This document shows, one piece after another, positions 9,431 to 19,083 of a stretch of DNA of 47,345 bases. The notes below the pieces were generated by a model. That model had not been told where the DNA came from, did not search any database, and saw nothing but the letters and a program-made list of their open reading frames with translations. The DNA is from JBKBMT01 sp046295655 (GTDB lineage: Bacteria > Pseudomonadota > Alphaproteobacteria > Rhodobacterales > Rhodobacteraceae): NCBI GenBank assembly GCA_046295655.1, contig JBKBMT010000016.1:1-47345 (forward strand). Reading direction: 5' to 3'. The translations under genes were made by a program, and so were the position numbers. Every line of letters starts with the position of its first letter. The stretch's first letter is position 1.

Positions 9431-9976
9431 ATGCTCCGCCTGTCGCTGCCGCTTGCCCTTGTCCTCGCCGGACCCGCCGCGGGCCATACCGGACACCTGG
9501 ACACCGGCCATTTCGTCTCGGGCCTGCTGCATCCGGTGCTCGGCAGCGACCACGTGCTGGCGATGCTCGCCGTCGGCCTCTGGGCGGCACTGACCGGGGG
9601 CCGCGCGGTCGTCGCCTATCCGCTGGCCTTCATGGCGGCGATGCTGGCCGGGGGGCTGCTGGGCGCGGGCGCGGCAGGGCCTGCGGCGGTGGAACCGGCG
9701 ATCCTCGCCTCGGTCGTGGTCGTCGGGGCAGTCGTGGCGCTGGCGCTGCGGGCGCCCATGCCGGCGGCGCTGGCGCTGCTGGCGCCCTGCGGCATCGCCC
9801 ATGGCTATGCCCACGGGCTCGAAGGCCCCGGCGGGGCCGGCTATGCGGCGGGCTTCCTGCTGACAACCGCGGCGCTGCACCTGGCCGGCATCGCGCTCGG
9901 CCGGATCGGGCCGCATGTGGCCCGGCTGGGGGGCGCCACCGTGGCGCTGTCCGGCGTCGCCCTGGCGCTGGCCTGA
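9431..9976 (+). CDS. ureJ: HupE/UreJ-family nickel permease
   Basis: 181 residues with a signal peptide (LRLSLPLALVLAGPAAG) followed by about six membrane segments. After cleavage the protein starts with the His-rich HTGHLDTGHF, then HPVLGSDHVLAM, the HPxxGxDH motif of HupE/UreJ nickel carriers, and a second His motif APCGIAHGYAHG in a later helix. It probably supplies Ni2+ for the urease centre. Its place between ureA and ureB is common in Rhodobacterales and Rhizobiales. Transport direction is not shown by sequence. Confidence 0.9.
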   Translation: MLRLSLPLALVLAGPAAGHTGHLDTGHFVSGLLHPVLGSDHVLAMLAVGLWAALTGGRAVVAYPLAFMAAMLAGGLLGAGAAGPAAVEPAILASVVVVGAVVALALRAPMPAALALLAPCGIAHGYAHGLEGPGGAGYAAGFLLTTAALHLAGIALGRIGPHVARLGGATVALSGVALALA

Positions 9977-9984
9977 GCCGCGCC

Positions 9985-10289
9985 ATGATCCCCGGACAGA
10001 TCCTGCCCGCCGATGGCGAGATCGTGCTGAACGCGGAGGCGCCGGTCACGGTGCTGACCGTGGCCAACACCGGCGACCGGCCGGTGCAGGTCGGCAGCCA
10101 TTATCATTTCGCCGAGACCAACCCCGCGCTCGCCTTCGACCGCGCCGCGGCGCGTGGCCGGCGGCTGGACATTCCTGCCGGCACCGCCGTCCGTTTCGAG
10201 CCCGGCCAGACCCGCGAGGTCCGTCTGGTGCCGCTCGGCGGCCGGCGGCGGGTGTTCGGGTTCCGCGGCGACGTGATGGGGGATCTCTG

Positions 10290-10290
<1 letters not shown>
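9985..10290 (+). CDS. ureB: Urease beta subunit
   Basis: 101 residues, normal length. MIPGQILPADGEIVLN at the start, DRPVQVGSHYHFAETNPAL near 32-50, and GTAVRFEPGQTREVRLVPLGG near 65-85 are the family signatures. It packs against UreC in the cytoplasmic enzyme. Its stop TGA overlaps the first base of ureC's ATG (TGATG), so the two are translated in step. Confidence 0.97.
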
Positions 10291-11999
<1,709 letters not shown>

Positions 12000-12001
12000 C
12001 C

Positions 12002-12517
12002 ATGCAGATGCCCGAACGCCCCCGCCTTCTGCCCCGCGCTCCCTGGCAGGCCGACGACCGCGTGGTGCTGGACTACGAGGCCCGGCTGGTCCGCCGCCGC
12101 CGCCTGCGCACCGAGGGCGGGCGCAGCTTTCTGGTCGATCTGGAAAGCCCGACCAACCTTGACGACTGGTGGGGGTTCGAACTGGCCGACGGCAGCCGGG
12201 TGCAGGTGGTCCCGGCCGACGAGGATCTGGTCGAGGTGACGGGCGACCTGCCCCGTCTGGCCTGGCACATCGGCAACCGGCACACCCCGTGCCGGATCGA
12301 GGCCGGGCGGCTGCTGATACGCCGCGACCATGTGATCGAGGCGATGCTGGCCCGGCTGGGGGCGGCGCTGCGGCCCGTCCGTGCGCCCTTCACGCCCGAG
12401 GGCGGCGCCTATGGCCACGGCCGCACCATGGGCCACGAGCACGGCCACGGATCGCACCATCACCCCCACCACCACGGCCCCGGCCACGGCCATGACCACA
12501 TCCATCCGCACCGCTGA
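12002..12517 (+). CDS. ureE: Urease nickel metallochaperone UreE
   Basis: 171 residues. The N-terminal domain has LDYEARLVRRRRLRTEGGRSFLVDLE. The central metal-binding domain has WHIGNRHTPCRIEAGRLLIRRDHVIEAML, with the conserved dimer-interface histidine. The last 30 residues form a long His/Gly tail (HGHGSHHHPHHHGPGHGHDH) that would buffer many Ni2+ ions. It starts two bases after ureC. Its 3' end overlaps ureF by 26 bases, so the DNA for the His tail also encodes the first residues of UreF in another frame. Confidence 0.93.
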   Translation: MQMPERPRLLPRAPWQADDRVVLDYEARLVRRRRLRTEGGRSFLVDLESPTNLDDWWGFELADGSRVQVVPADEDLVEVTGDLPRLAWHIGNRHTPCRIEAGRLLIRRDHVIEAMLARLGAALRPVRAPFTPEGGAYGHGRTMGHEHGHGSHHHPHHHGPGHGHDHIHPHR

Positions 12518-13163
12518 TCCGGCGGCGGCCGGGCTGGCGCGGCTGGCCCTGCACCAGTGGCTCTCGCCCGCCTTCCCGACCGGCGCCTTCGCCTTCAGCC
12601 AGGGGCTGGAGACGCGCATTGCCGACGGCGCGGTGCGCAAGGCGACGGACCTGCGGCTGTGGCTCGACGCGATGCTTGCGCATGGCCCGGCGCGGCAGGA
12701 TGCGGTGCTGCTGGCCATCGGGCTGCGGCCCGATGCCGATCTCGACGCGCTGTCGGCCCAGGCGCGGGCGCTCGCGACCTCGGCCGAGCGGCTGGAGGAA
12801 ACCGTGGCCCAGGGCGCGGCCTTCGCCCGCGCGGCCGCTGCCGCCACCGGCCGCGCCCTGCCGCCCCGGCCCCTGCCGCTGGCGGTGGCCCAGACCGCCC
12901 GCACCCTGCCCCTGCCCCCGGCCGAGATCGTGGCGGCCTTCCTGCTGGCCTGGGCCACCAACCTTGTCGCCATCGGGGTCCGGCACATCCCGCTGGGCCA
13001 GTCCGCGGGCCAGGCGCTGCTGGCCGCGCTCCTGCCCGCGATCGCCCGGACCGCGCGCGCCGCCGCCCGCGCCGATCCGGCGGATCTGTGCACCGCCGTC
13101 CCGGCTGCGGACCTTGCCGCGATGGAACACGAAACCCTGCCCATGAGGATCTTCCGCACATGA
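12492..13163 (+). CDS. ureF: Urease accessory protein UreF
   Basis: 223 residues. LHQWLSPAFPTGAFAFSQGLE near residue 18-40 is the strongly conserved UreF signature, and the C-terminal MEHETLPMRIFRT is typical. UreF links UreD to UreG and gates GTP hydrolysis during nickel insertion. The start at 12492 lies inside ureE, which gives the family's usual short N-terminus; an ORF open further upstream is a shadow of the ureE His tail. The stop overlaps the ureG start. Confidence 0.92.
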   Translation: MTTSIRTADPAAAGLARLALHQWLSPAFPTGAFAFSQGLETRIADGAVRKATDLRLWLDAMLAHGPARQDAVLLAIGLRPDADLDALSAQARALATSAERLEETVAQGAAFARAAAAATGRALPPRPLPLAVAQTARTLPLPPAEIVAAFLLAWATNLVAIGVRHIPLGQSAGQALLAALLPAIARTARAAARADPADLCTAVPAADLAAMEHETLPMRIFRT

Positions 13164-13801
13164 CCGGCACCGGACCCCTGCGCATCGGCATCGGCGGCCC
13201 GGTCGGAGCCGGCAAGACCACCCTGACCGAACAGCTGGCCCGGGCTCTGGCGCCGCGCTGTTCCATGGCGGTGATCACCAACGACATCTACACCCGCGAG
13301 GATGCCGAATACCTGATGCGCGCCCAGGTGCTGCCGCTGGACCGGATCCTGGGCGTCGAGACCGGGGGCTGCCCGCATACCGCGATCCGCGAGGACGCCA
13401 GCATCAACCTCGCCGCCGTCGCCGATCTCTGCACCCGCCACCCCGATCTGGACCTGATCCTGATCGAATCCGGCGGCGACAATCTGGCGGCGACCTTCTC
13501 GCCCGAGCTTGCCGACCTGACCATCTATGTCATCGACACCGCGGCCGGCCAGGACATCCCGCGCAAGCGCGGGCCCGGCCTCGCGCGGTCGGACCTGCTG
13601 GTGGTCAACAAGACCGATCTGGCGCCCCATGTCGGGGTCGATCTGGCACTGTTCGACCAGGATACCCGCCGCGCCCGCGGCCCGCGGCCCTATGTTCTGG
13701 CCCAGCTGCGGCGCGGGGAAGGCGTGGCGGCGGTGGTCGATTTCCTCGTGCAGGAAGGCGGGCTGGCGCTGGCCCCGGCGCCGCGGGGGGCCGGCGCCTG
13801 A
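13160..13801 (+). CDS. ureG: Urease accessory GTPase UreG
   Basis: 213 residues. The P-loop GGPVGAGKTTL near residue 12-22, the metal-binding CPH in GVETGGCPHTAIREDASIN, IESGGDNLAATFSPELAD, and the guanine motif NKTDLAPHVG are all intact. UreG carries Ni2+ and uses GTP to deliver it to the UreABC-UreDF complex. It overlaps ureF by 4 bases (ATGA) and ends the operon. The converging TIM-barrel gene ends only 12 bases further on, with no clear terminator between. Confidence 0.96.
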   Translation: MTGTGPLRIGIGGPVGAGKTTLTEQLARALAPRCSMAVITNDIYTREDAEYLMRAQVLPLDRILGVETGGCPHTAIREDASINLAAVADLCTRHPDLDLILIESGGDNLAATFSPELADLTIYVIDTAAGQDIPRKRGPGLARSDLLVVNKTDLAPHVGVDLALFDQDTRRARGPRPYVLAQLRRGEGVAAVVDFLVQEGGLALAPAPRGAGA

Positions 13802-13813
13802 CCGGCCCGCGGC

Positions 13814-14602
13814 TCAGGCGAACCGGGCCGCGGCATCGCGCAGCCGTCGCAGGTGCTCCGGCCGGGGCAGGCGGACCGGCATCGGCACCTCGACGCCCAG
13901 CGGAACCCCCGGCGGCAGCGCCGCCAGCAGCGCCGTCAGGTCGATCTGCCCCTCGCCCGGCGGCAGCCGGTCCTGCCGGGCGGTGTGCAGAAGCGCCGCC
14001 GTGTCATAGGGCGGATGCCGGCGCGCGTCGCACAGATGCGCAAACGGCAGCCGGTCGGGCGGGATCGACGCCAGCAGCTCCAGCGACGACTCCGACCGGT
14101 CGAAATGCAACGCATCGACCAGGATCCCCACCCCCTCGCCCGCCGCCTGCACCACCGCCCGGGCGGCGGCGAGATCCGGCACCGGGGTCCAGGGAAAGAA
14201 CTCCAGCACCGCCGCCATGCCCCGCGCCCGGCACATCTCGTGCACCGCGCCCAGCCGGTCGGCCAGCCGTGCGCGATCGTCGTCGTAGGGGGCGCAGATC
14301 AGATGCCCCGCACCCAGCGCCGCGCCCGTGTCCAGCATCGGCCCCAGGGCGGCGGGGTCGGTGTCGGGCGTGATGCGCAGGAACTCGATGTCCGACACCG
14401 CGATCCCGGTTCCGGCCAGCGCCGCCTGCGTGGCGCGCAGCGCCGCCGGGTCGTCCATCAGCGGATAGCCCGGACTGTCGGGCGTCACCCGCAGCAGCCT
14501 CAGGCCGACCGCATCGAACCCCGCCGCCGCCGCGGCGCGGATCAGGTCGGGCGGGGCCAGGTCGATGGCGCTGAGATGGGCAAGCGACAGGCGGCGGGTC
14601 AC
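13814..14602 (-). CDS. Sugar phosphate isomerase/epimerase-like TIM-barrel protein
   Basis: 262 residues, GTG start overlapping the flavoprotein stop (GTGA). The xylose-isomerase-like TIM barrel shows likely metal ligands: Glu in VLEFFPWTPV, Asp and His in ILVDALHFDRS, His in FAHLCDARR, and Glu in LGVEVPMP. This superfamily includes 3-dehydroshikimate dehydratases, hydroxypyruvate isomerases and sugar epimerases. It is the second gene of a minus-strand pair that shares the LysR operator with the quinate/shikimate operon, so a role in the same pathway is likely. The exact reaction cannot be read from sequence. A second TIM barrel of this fold is fused into the QuiC-like protein. Confidence 0.75.
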   Translation of the reverse strand: MTRRLSLAHLSAIDLAPPDLIRAAAAAGFDAVGLRLLRVTPDSPGYPLMDDPAALRATQAALAGTGIAVSDIEFLRITPDTDPAALGPMLDTGAALGAGHLICAPYDDDRARLADRLGAVHEMCRARGMAAVLEFFPWTPVPDLAAARAVVQAAGEGVGILVDALHFDRSESSLELLASIPPDRLPFAHLCDARRHPPYDTAALLHTARQDRLPPGEGQIDLTALLAALPPGVPLGVEVPMPVRLPRPEHLRRLRDAAARFA

Positions 14603-16278
14603 GGGCAGGCTCCGGTGGCGGCATGCTGGCCGGCGACGAAACCGAAGGCCAGGGCCGGGCCGAGGTTGATACCCCCTGCCGGGTAGAAGCCGCCGAAGGG
14701 GCTCGCCGCATCGGCGCCCGCGGCATAAAGCCCCGGGATCGGTGCGCCCCCGGCATCCAGAACCCGCGCCGCCCCGTCCGCGGCCAGCCCGGCAAAGGTG
14801 CCGAAACTGCCCGGCACGACCTCGACCGCATGGAACGGCGGCCGCAGGATCGGTGCGACGCAGGGGTTGGGACGATGGTCCGGGTCGCCCTGAAGCCGCA
14901 TGTAGGCGGTGCGGCCGCGGCCGAACTCCGGGTCGGCGCCCTGCCCGGCATGGGCGTTCCAGCGCACCAGCGTCGCAACCAGCCCGGCCGGGTCGATCCC
15001 GCAGGCCCGCGCCAGCGCCTCGACCGTCGGGGCCGAGCGCAGGTATCCGCGCCGCTGCCAGTGCCGCCAGGGCGCCGGCGCCGGTCGCACGATCCCCAGC
15101 CCGAAGCGGCGCAGGAACCGGTGGTCGCAGACCAGCCAGGATCGCGCCGGCGCGTCCCCCGGCACGGCATCGAGCAGCGCCGCGACATAGTCGTGATAGC
15201 CCAGCCCCTCGTTGCAGAACCGCCGTCCGTCGGCCAGCACGCCGATCACCCCGGGCTTGCCCCGGTCTATGATATGCGGAAACACCCCGGTGCGCCCCCC
15301 GCCCCAGGGCACCACCGACACCGGGCACAGCGCCGCGGCCGAGGCTGCGCGCAGGTCCAGCCCCGCCCCCGCCGCCCGCGCCAGCCGGACCCCGTCGCCC
15401 TGCGCCTCGGGCACCGCAAGGCTGCGGTGCTCGGCCGGGCGCGGGAAGGTCGCGGCGCGCAGGCCCGCATCATGCGCAAACCCTCCGGTCGCCAGGATCA
15501 CCCCGCGCCTGGCCTCCACAGCGGCACCGTCCGCCAGCCGCACGCCCTCGACGCCCCCGGCCCCGCGCAGCAGCGCGGCGACCTCCGTGCCGGTGCGGAT
15601 CGCCACCCCCAGATCCAGCGCCGACCACAACAGCCGTCCGGCCAGCGCCGCGCCGTTGCGCAGGTCCATCCCGCGGCCGTGCAGCGCCAGGTCGCGGCCG
15701 TGGCGCAGGACCCGCCCGGCGACATGCAGGAACGCCCGGGGCTTGCGCAGCATGGTCAGAAAGGCGCGCAGGTCGGCGCCGGCCTGGATGGTCATGCCGT
15801 GAAAGGTCGTCTCCTCCATCGGCCGGCGCAGAAGCGCCAGCGCCGGCCCGAGGGCGCGCGCATCGAAGGGCGCGGCGATGACCGACCGCCCCCCCTGCCC
15901 CGCCCCGTCGAGGTCGGAATAGGTGTCGGGGATCGCCGCGCCCAGCTCGAACCGGACCTTCGTCTCGGCTTCGAGAAAGGCCACCATCTTCGGCGCGGCA
16001 TCCAGAAAGGCATCCACCCGCACGGGGTCGAACCTGTTGCCGATCACCGCGCGCAGATAGGCCCGCGCTGCCCCCGGTTGCGGCGCCAACCCGGCCCGCA
16101 GCGCCAAGGGATTGCCCGGCGCCCAGATCCAGCCGCCGGACCAGGCGGTGGTGCCGCCCACCGTCGCGGCCCTTTCGATCACCAGCACCCGCGCGCCGCG
16201 GGCAGCCGCCGTCACCGCCGCGGCCAGTCCCGCGGCCCCCGATCCCAGCACGACGACATCGAACGCTTCGCGGTCCAT
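14599..16278 (-). CDS. FAD-dependent oxidoreductase, fumarate reductase/ketosteroid dehydrogenase type
   Basis: 559 residues. The dinucleotide fold is VVVLGSGAAGLAAAVTAAARGARVLVIE near residue 8-35, then GGTTAWSGGWIWAPG. The middle has GVILATGGFAHD, and the C-terminal FAD clamp is PIPGLYAAGADAASPFGGFYPAGGINLGPALAFGFVAGQHA. This class covers soluble fumarate reductases, 3-ketosteroid dehydrogenases and related desaturases. The start at 16278 was chosen because GGAGGGG sits just upstream; an in-frame start at 16323 would run through the operator. It faces lysR and shares control with the transporter/quinate operon, so it probably oxidises or reduces an alicyclic acid of that pathway (inference). 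Confidence 0.82.
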   Translation of the reverse strand: MDREAFDVVVLGSGAAGLAAAVTAAARGARVLVIERAATVGGTTAWSGGWIWAPGNPLALRAGLAPQPGAARAYLRAVIGNRFDPVRVDAFLDAAPKMVAFLEAETKVRFELGAAIPDTYSDLDGAGQGGRSVIAAPFDARALGPALALLRRPMEETTFHGMTIQAGADLRAFLTMLRKPRAFLHVAGRVLRHGRDLALHGRGMDLRNGAALAGRLLWSALDLGVAIRTGTEVAALLRGAGGVEGVRLADGAAVEARRGVILATGGFAHDAGLRAATFPRPAEHRSLAVPEAQGDGVRLARAAGAGLDLRAASAAALCPVSVVPWGGGRTGVFPHIIDRGKPGVIGVLADGRRFCNEGLGYHDYVAALLDAVPGDAPARSWLVCDHRFLRRFGLGIVRPAPAPWRHWQRRGYLRSAPTVEALARACGIDPAGLVATLVRWNAHAGQGADPEFGRGRTAYMRLQGDPDHRPNPCVAPILRPPFHAVEVVPGSFGTFAGLAADGAARVLDAGGAPIPGLYAAGADAASPFGGFYPAGGINLGPALAFGFVAGQHAATGACP

Positions 16279-16313
16279 GGCCCCTCCGCGGCGGACCCTC
16301 GGCGGCGAAAGGC

Positions 16314-16359
16314 TTAACGTCAATTATCGATTTCGCAGCCGGCATAACATCGTGTTAAT
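16314..16359. promoter_or_regulatory. LysR operator element 1 (mirror copy of element 2)
   Basis: This 46-bp element lies between the flavoprotein and lysR. Its reverse complement matches 17304-17349 at 35 of 46 positions by hand count, without gaps. It contains the perfect dyad TAACA-TCG-TGTTA (16345-16357), which fits the T-N11-A core of LysR sites. On the minus strand it also contains TTGACG (16323 down to 16318), a -35-like box 28 bp from the dyad centre. The dyad is only about 25 bp before lysR's start, so autorepression plus activation of the flavoprotein operon is the likely logic. Confidence 0.7.
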
Positions 16360-16381
16360 CTCGTCTCCGGGAGGGGCGCGC

Positions 16382-17308
16382 ATGAAGGAACTGACCCTGC
16401 GCCAGATCGAGGTGATCCGCGCCGTCATGCTGCGCGGCACGATCACCGGCGCGGCCGAATTCCTGGGTGTGTCGGCCCCCGGCATCAGCCGGTTGATCAA
16501 GCATACCGAGGACTCGCTGGGCCTGCGCCTGTTCGAACGGCGCGAGGGGCTGTTCATTCCCGCGGTCGAGGCCGGCGCGGTGTTCGACCAGGTGCGCGAG
16601 GTGCATCGCGGGGTCGAGAACCTGCACCACGCGCTGGTCAACCTCCACCGGGGCGAAGGCGCGGGCCTTGCCTTCGCCTCGGCCCCCTCGGTCGCGCAGT
16701 TCATCGCCGCCCGTGTGCTGCGCAGCGTCCGCAGCCGCTACCCCGACCTGTTCATCGACCTCAACATCCTCAAGATCGAGGAGACGGTGGACTACCTGCT
16801 GCTGGAACGGGGCGAATTCGTCATCATGTCCTCGGCGATCCAGAACCCCGGGGTCGAGAACGTGGAACTGGCGCGCGGCCGGATCGTCGCGGTGCTGCCC
16901 AAGGGCCACCCGCTGGCGGCCCGGCCCGTGGTCTCGGTCCGCGATCTCGCACGCGAGCCGCTGATCGGGGTCGATCCCTCCGACCCCTACGGCGAGATCC
17001 TGTCGCGCCCGTTCCGCGATGCGGGGGTCGAGATGCGCCAGTCGATGCGCGGCCGCTTCGCGCAGACCGTGGTCAGCCTGGTGCGCCACGGTCTCGGCGT
17101 CGCGCTGATCGACGAGTTTTCCGTGGCCGAGGTCTACATGCCCGGCCTCGTCCGCCGCCCGCTGGCCGAGGAGGCAGCGGTGCATGTCCATGTGGTGCGC
17201 AAGAAGGGCCGCAACCTGTCGAACTTCGCCGAATTCACCATCGACCGGTTCCGGCGCGAGCTGCGCGCGGCGGCCGACCAGTGGCCGGAAGTGGCGCGCC
17301 GGGATTAA
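16382..17308 (+). CDS. LysR-family transcriptional regulator
   Basis: 308 residues. The N-terminal winged helix-turn-helix is classical: LRQIEVIRAVMLRGTITGAAEFLGVSAPGISRLIKHTEDSLGLRLFER (about 5-52). A linker helix and a two-lobe effector domain follow, with LPKGHPLAARPVVSVRDLAREPLIGV and VVSLVRHGLGVALIDEF. Its start has GGGAGGGG upstream; the ORF is open 270 bases further up but that part is the operator. It sits between two mirrored operators, so it probably activates both the flavoprotein/TIM-barrel pair and the tctCBA-dehydrogenase-quiC operon in response to a pathway intermediate, and represses itself. Confidence 0.9.
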   Translation: MKELTLRQIEVIRAVMLRGTITGAAEFLGVSAPGISRLIKHTEDSLGLRLFERREGLFIPAVEAGAVFDQVREVHRGVENLHHALVNLHRGEGAGLAFASAPSVAQFIAARVLRSVRSRYPDLFIDLNILKIEETVDYLLLERGEFVIMSSAIQNPGVENVELARGRIVAVLPKGHPLAARPVVSVRDLAREPLIGVDPSDPYGEILSRPFRDAGVEMRQSMRGRFAQTVVSLVRHGLGVALIDEFSVAEVYMPGLVRRPLAEEAAVHVHVVRKKGRNLSNFAEFTIDRFRRELRAAADQWPEVARRD

Positions 17309-17349
17309 CATGATGTTCATGCGGACGCGAATTTGATATTTGACGTTAC
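17304..17349. promoter_or_regulatory. LysR operator element 2, upstream of tctC
   Basis: Second copy of the 46-bp element, inverted relative to element 1. It begins on the last codons of lysR and uses the TAA stop as part of its dyad AACA-TGA-TGTT (17307-17317). The dyad centre lies about 28 bp before TTGACG (17340-17345), the same distance as in element 1. Relative to the predicted tctC start point it lies near -64, the classical position for a LysR recognition site. Confidence 0.7.
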
Positions 17350-17369
17350 GGACCTTTCCGGCCGATAAC
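17340..17369 (+). promoter_or_regulatory. Predicted tctC operon promoter
   Basis: TTGACG (17340-17345) and GATAAC (17364-17369) are separated by 18 bp. This predicts transcription from about 17376, 35 bases before the tctC ATG and its GGAGGA ribosome binding site. The -35 box is part of operator element 2, as expected for a LysR-activated promoter. Confidence 0.5.
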
Positions 17370-17410
17370 CGGGCCAAGGCGCGAGGGTCGCGCCGTTCCG
17401 GGAGGATCAC

Positions 17411-18409
17411 ATGAAACACTTCGTTCTCGGCGCCGCCTCGGCGCTGCTCTTCGGCGCATCGGGCGCCCTGGCCCAGAGCTATCCCATCAAGGAGATCCAG
17501 GGGATCATCCAGTGGGGCGCGGGCGGATCGACCGACGTGGTGATGCGTTCGGTCACGCCCCATGCCGAAAAGGTGCTGGGCGGCACCGTGGTCATGCAGA
17601 ACATGACCGGCGGCGTCGGCGCCATCGCGCTCAACCATGTCGCGGGCCTTACGGCGGACGGCTACACGCTGCTGATGGGGGCGGAGAACCCGCTGCTCTA
17701 CAAGGTGATGGGGCTGGGCGACAAGGACTACAGCGACTTCACCCCCATCAACCTGCTGGCCCGCGGCACCCCGATCCTGGTCGCCGGCAAGGACACACCC
17801 TACAATACCTATGCCGAGCTGATGGACTTCATCGCCGCCAACCCCGGCGAGGTGCGGTTCGGCGCCACCGGGCCGGGCGGCCTGCCGTCGGTCGTCACCG
17901 CGATGATCAACGCGGTCGAGGGCGAGCTGGACGTGATCTCGGTGCCCTTCGACGGCGACGGCCCGGCGCTCACCGCGCTTCAGGGCGGCGCCATCGACGT
18001 GATGCCGGCGGTGCTGGGCGCGGCGATCGAGGGTATCCGCGCCGGGTCCATGAAACCGCTGGCGGTGTTCGATCTCGAACCCAACGCCAAGCTCCCGGAC
18101 GTGCCTGCGGTCGTCACCTACAACCCCGGGTTCGAGAAATTCCTGCCCTGGGGTCCGTTCTTCGGCGTCTTCGTCAAGAAAGGCACGCCCGACGACATCG
18201 TGGCCAAGCTCCAGGATGCCTATGCCCAGGCCGCGCAGACGTCCGACTTCCTCGAACTGATGGACAACCGCGGTTTCACGCTGATGAACATCTCGGGGGA
18301 CGAGGCGACAGAGTTCATGACCCGCTGGCAGCAGAACACCACCTGGCTCCTGCACGACGCCGGCGTGACCCAGGCCTCGCCCGAAACCTTCGGTATCGCG
18401 CGGCCCTGA
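17411..18409 (+). CDS. tctC: Tripartite tricarboxylate transporter binding protein (TctC/Bug family)
   Basis: 332 residues. GGAGGA precedes the ATG. The signal peptide KHFVLGAASALLFGASGALA is cut before QSYPIKEIQ. Bug-family features follow: IIQWGAGGSTDVVMRSV (about 35-51), NMTGGVGAIALNHVAGLTADGYTLLMG, and VRFGATGPGGLPSVVTAM. It binds a carboxylate in the periplasm and hands it to TctAB. Since the same operon encodes a quinate/shikimate dehydrogenase and a dehydroshikimate dehydratase, quinate or shikimate is the probable ligand (inference from neighbours). Two perfect hairpins follow the stop. Confidence 0.9.
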   Translation: MKHFVLGAASALLFGASGALAQSYPIKEIQGIIQWGAGGSTDVVMRSVTPHAEKVLGGTVVMQNMTGGVGAIALNHVAGLTADGYTLLMGAENPLLYKVMGLGDKDYSDFTPINLLARGTPILVAGKDTPYNTYAELMDFIAANPGEVRFGATGPGGLPSVVTAMINAVEGELDVISVPFDGDGPALTALQGGAIDVMPAVLGAAIEGIRAGSMKPLAVFDLEPNAKLPDVPAVVTYNPGFEKFLPWGPFFGVFVKKGTPDDIVAKLQDAYAQAAQTSDFLELMDNRGFTLMNISGDEATEFMTRWQQNTTWLLHDAGVTQASPETFGIARP

Positions 18410-18422
18410 CCCCGCCTCGATA

Positions 18423-18474
18423 CGCCCCGCAAGGGGCGGCACGGCGCCGCCCGTCAGGCCGGATGGGCGGCGCC
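18423..18474 (+). terminator. Double hairpin between tctC and tctB
   Basis: The first stem is CGCCCC-GCAA-GGGGCG (18423-18438). The second has perfect 10-bp arms GGCGCCGCCC (18443-18452) and GGGCGGCGCC (18465-18474) around 12 bases. There is no T-run. Like the structures after the other two binding-protein genes, they probably protect tctC mRNA and reduce read-through into the membrane genes. Confidence 0.55.
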
Positions 18475-18510
18475 ATTCATTCCGGCACGGTCTCGATCAG
18501 GGAGGATGCG

Positions 18511-19083
18511 ATGGACCCGGAATTTCGCGGCGATGCCGACCACCACGACGGCACGTCTGATGCCACCCCCGGCGGCTATCCCGAACATCGGCGCCCGGGC
18601 GAACTGGTGTTCGCGCTGTTCCTGCTCGGCGCCAGCCTGATCCTGCTGAACGAGGCCTACGGCATATCCGGCTTCGGCAAGCTGTCGGCACCCGGAACGG
18701 TGCCGGTGGCCACCACCGCGGTCATGGTGATCTGCATGGTCATCGTCGTCCTGCGCACGATCCGCCTGCCCCGCATCACGACCGAGACCGTCGCCCGCGA
18801 CATCCTGCCCGGGCGGGTGATCCTGTTCGCCGTCATGCTGGTGCTCTACGGCCTCGCGCTGCGCCCGCTCGGCTTCCTGCCGACCACCGCGCTGTTCCTG
18901 ATCGGCGGCATCCGGCTGCTGGGCCGCGGCTGGGCCTTCTCGATCGGGGTCGGACTGGGCGCGCTGATCGGCATCTGGATCGTGTTCCGCATGGTCTTCA
19001 CCGTGCTGATGCCGCCCGGCATCTTCCCCGAAGCCGAGGTGGTGCAGTTCTTCCGCAGCCTCGCCGCAGGGGGGGCCCGCTGA
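18511..19083 (+). CDS. tctB: Tripartite tricarboxylate transporter small membrane protein TctB
   Basis: 190 residues, with GGGAGGA upstream of ATG 18511. The N-terminal 35 residues are polar and acidic (DPEFRGDADHHDGTSD). Four hydrophobic segments follow: ELVFALFLLGASLILLNEAYG, APGTVPVATTAVMVICMVIVV, RVILFAVMLVLYGLAL, and GVGLGALIGIWIVFRMVFTVL. This four-helix pattern with a GxxxP-like second helix is the TctB family. It assists TctA in the inner membrane. The stop overlaps the tctA start (TGATG). Confidence 0.85.
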   Translation: MDPEFRGDADHHDGTSDATPGGYPEHRRPGELVFALFLLGASLILLNEAYGISGFGKLSAPGTVPVATTAVMVICMVIVVLRTIRLPRITTETVARDILPGRVILFAVMLVLYGLALRPLGFLPTTALFLIGGIRLLGRGWAFSIGVGLGALIGIWIVFRMVFTVLMPPGIFPEAEVVQFFRSLAAGGAR

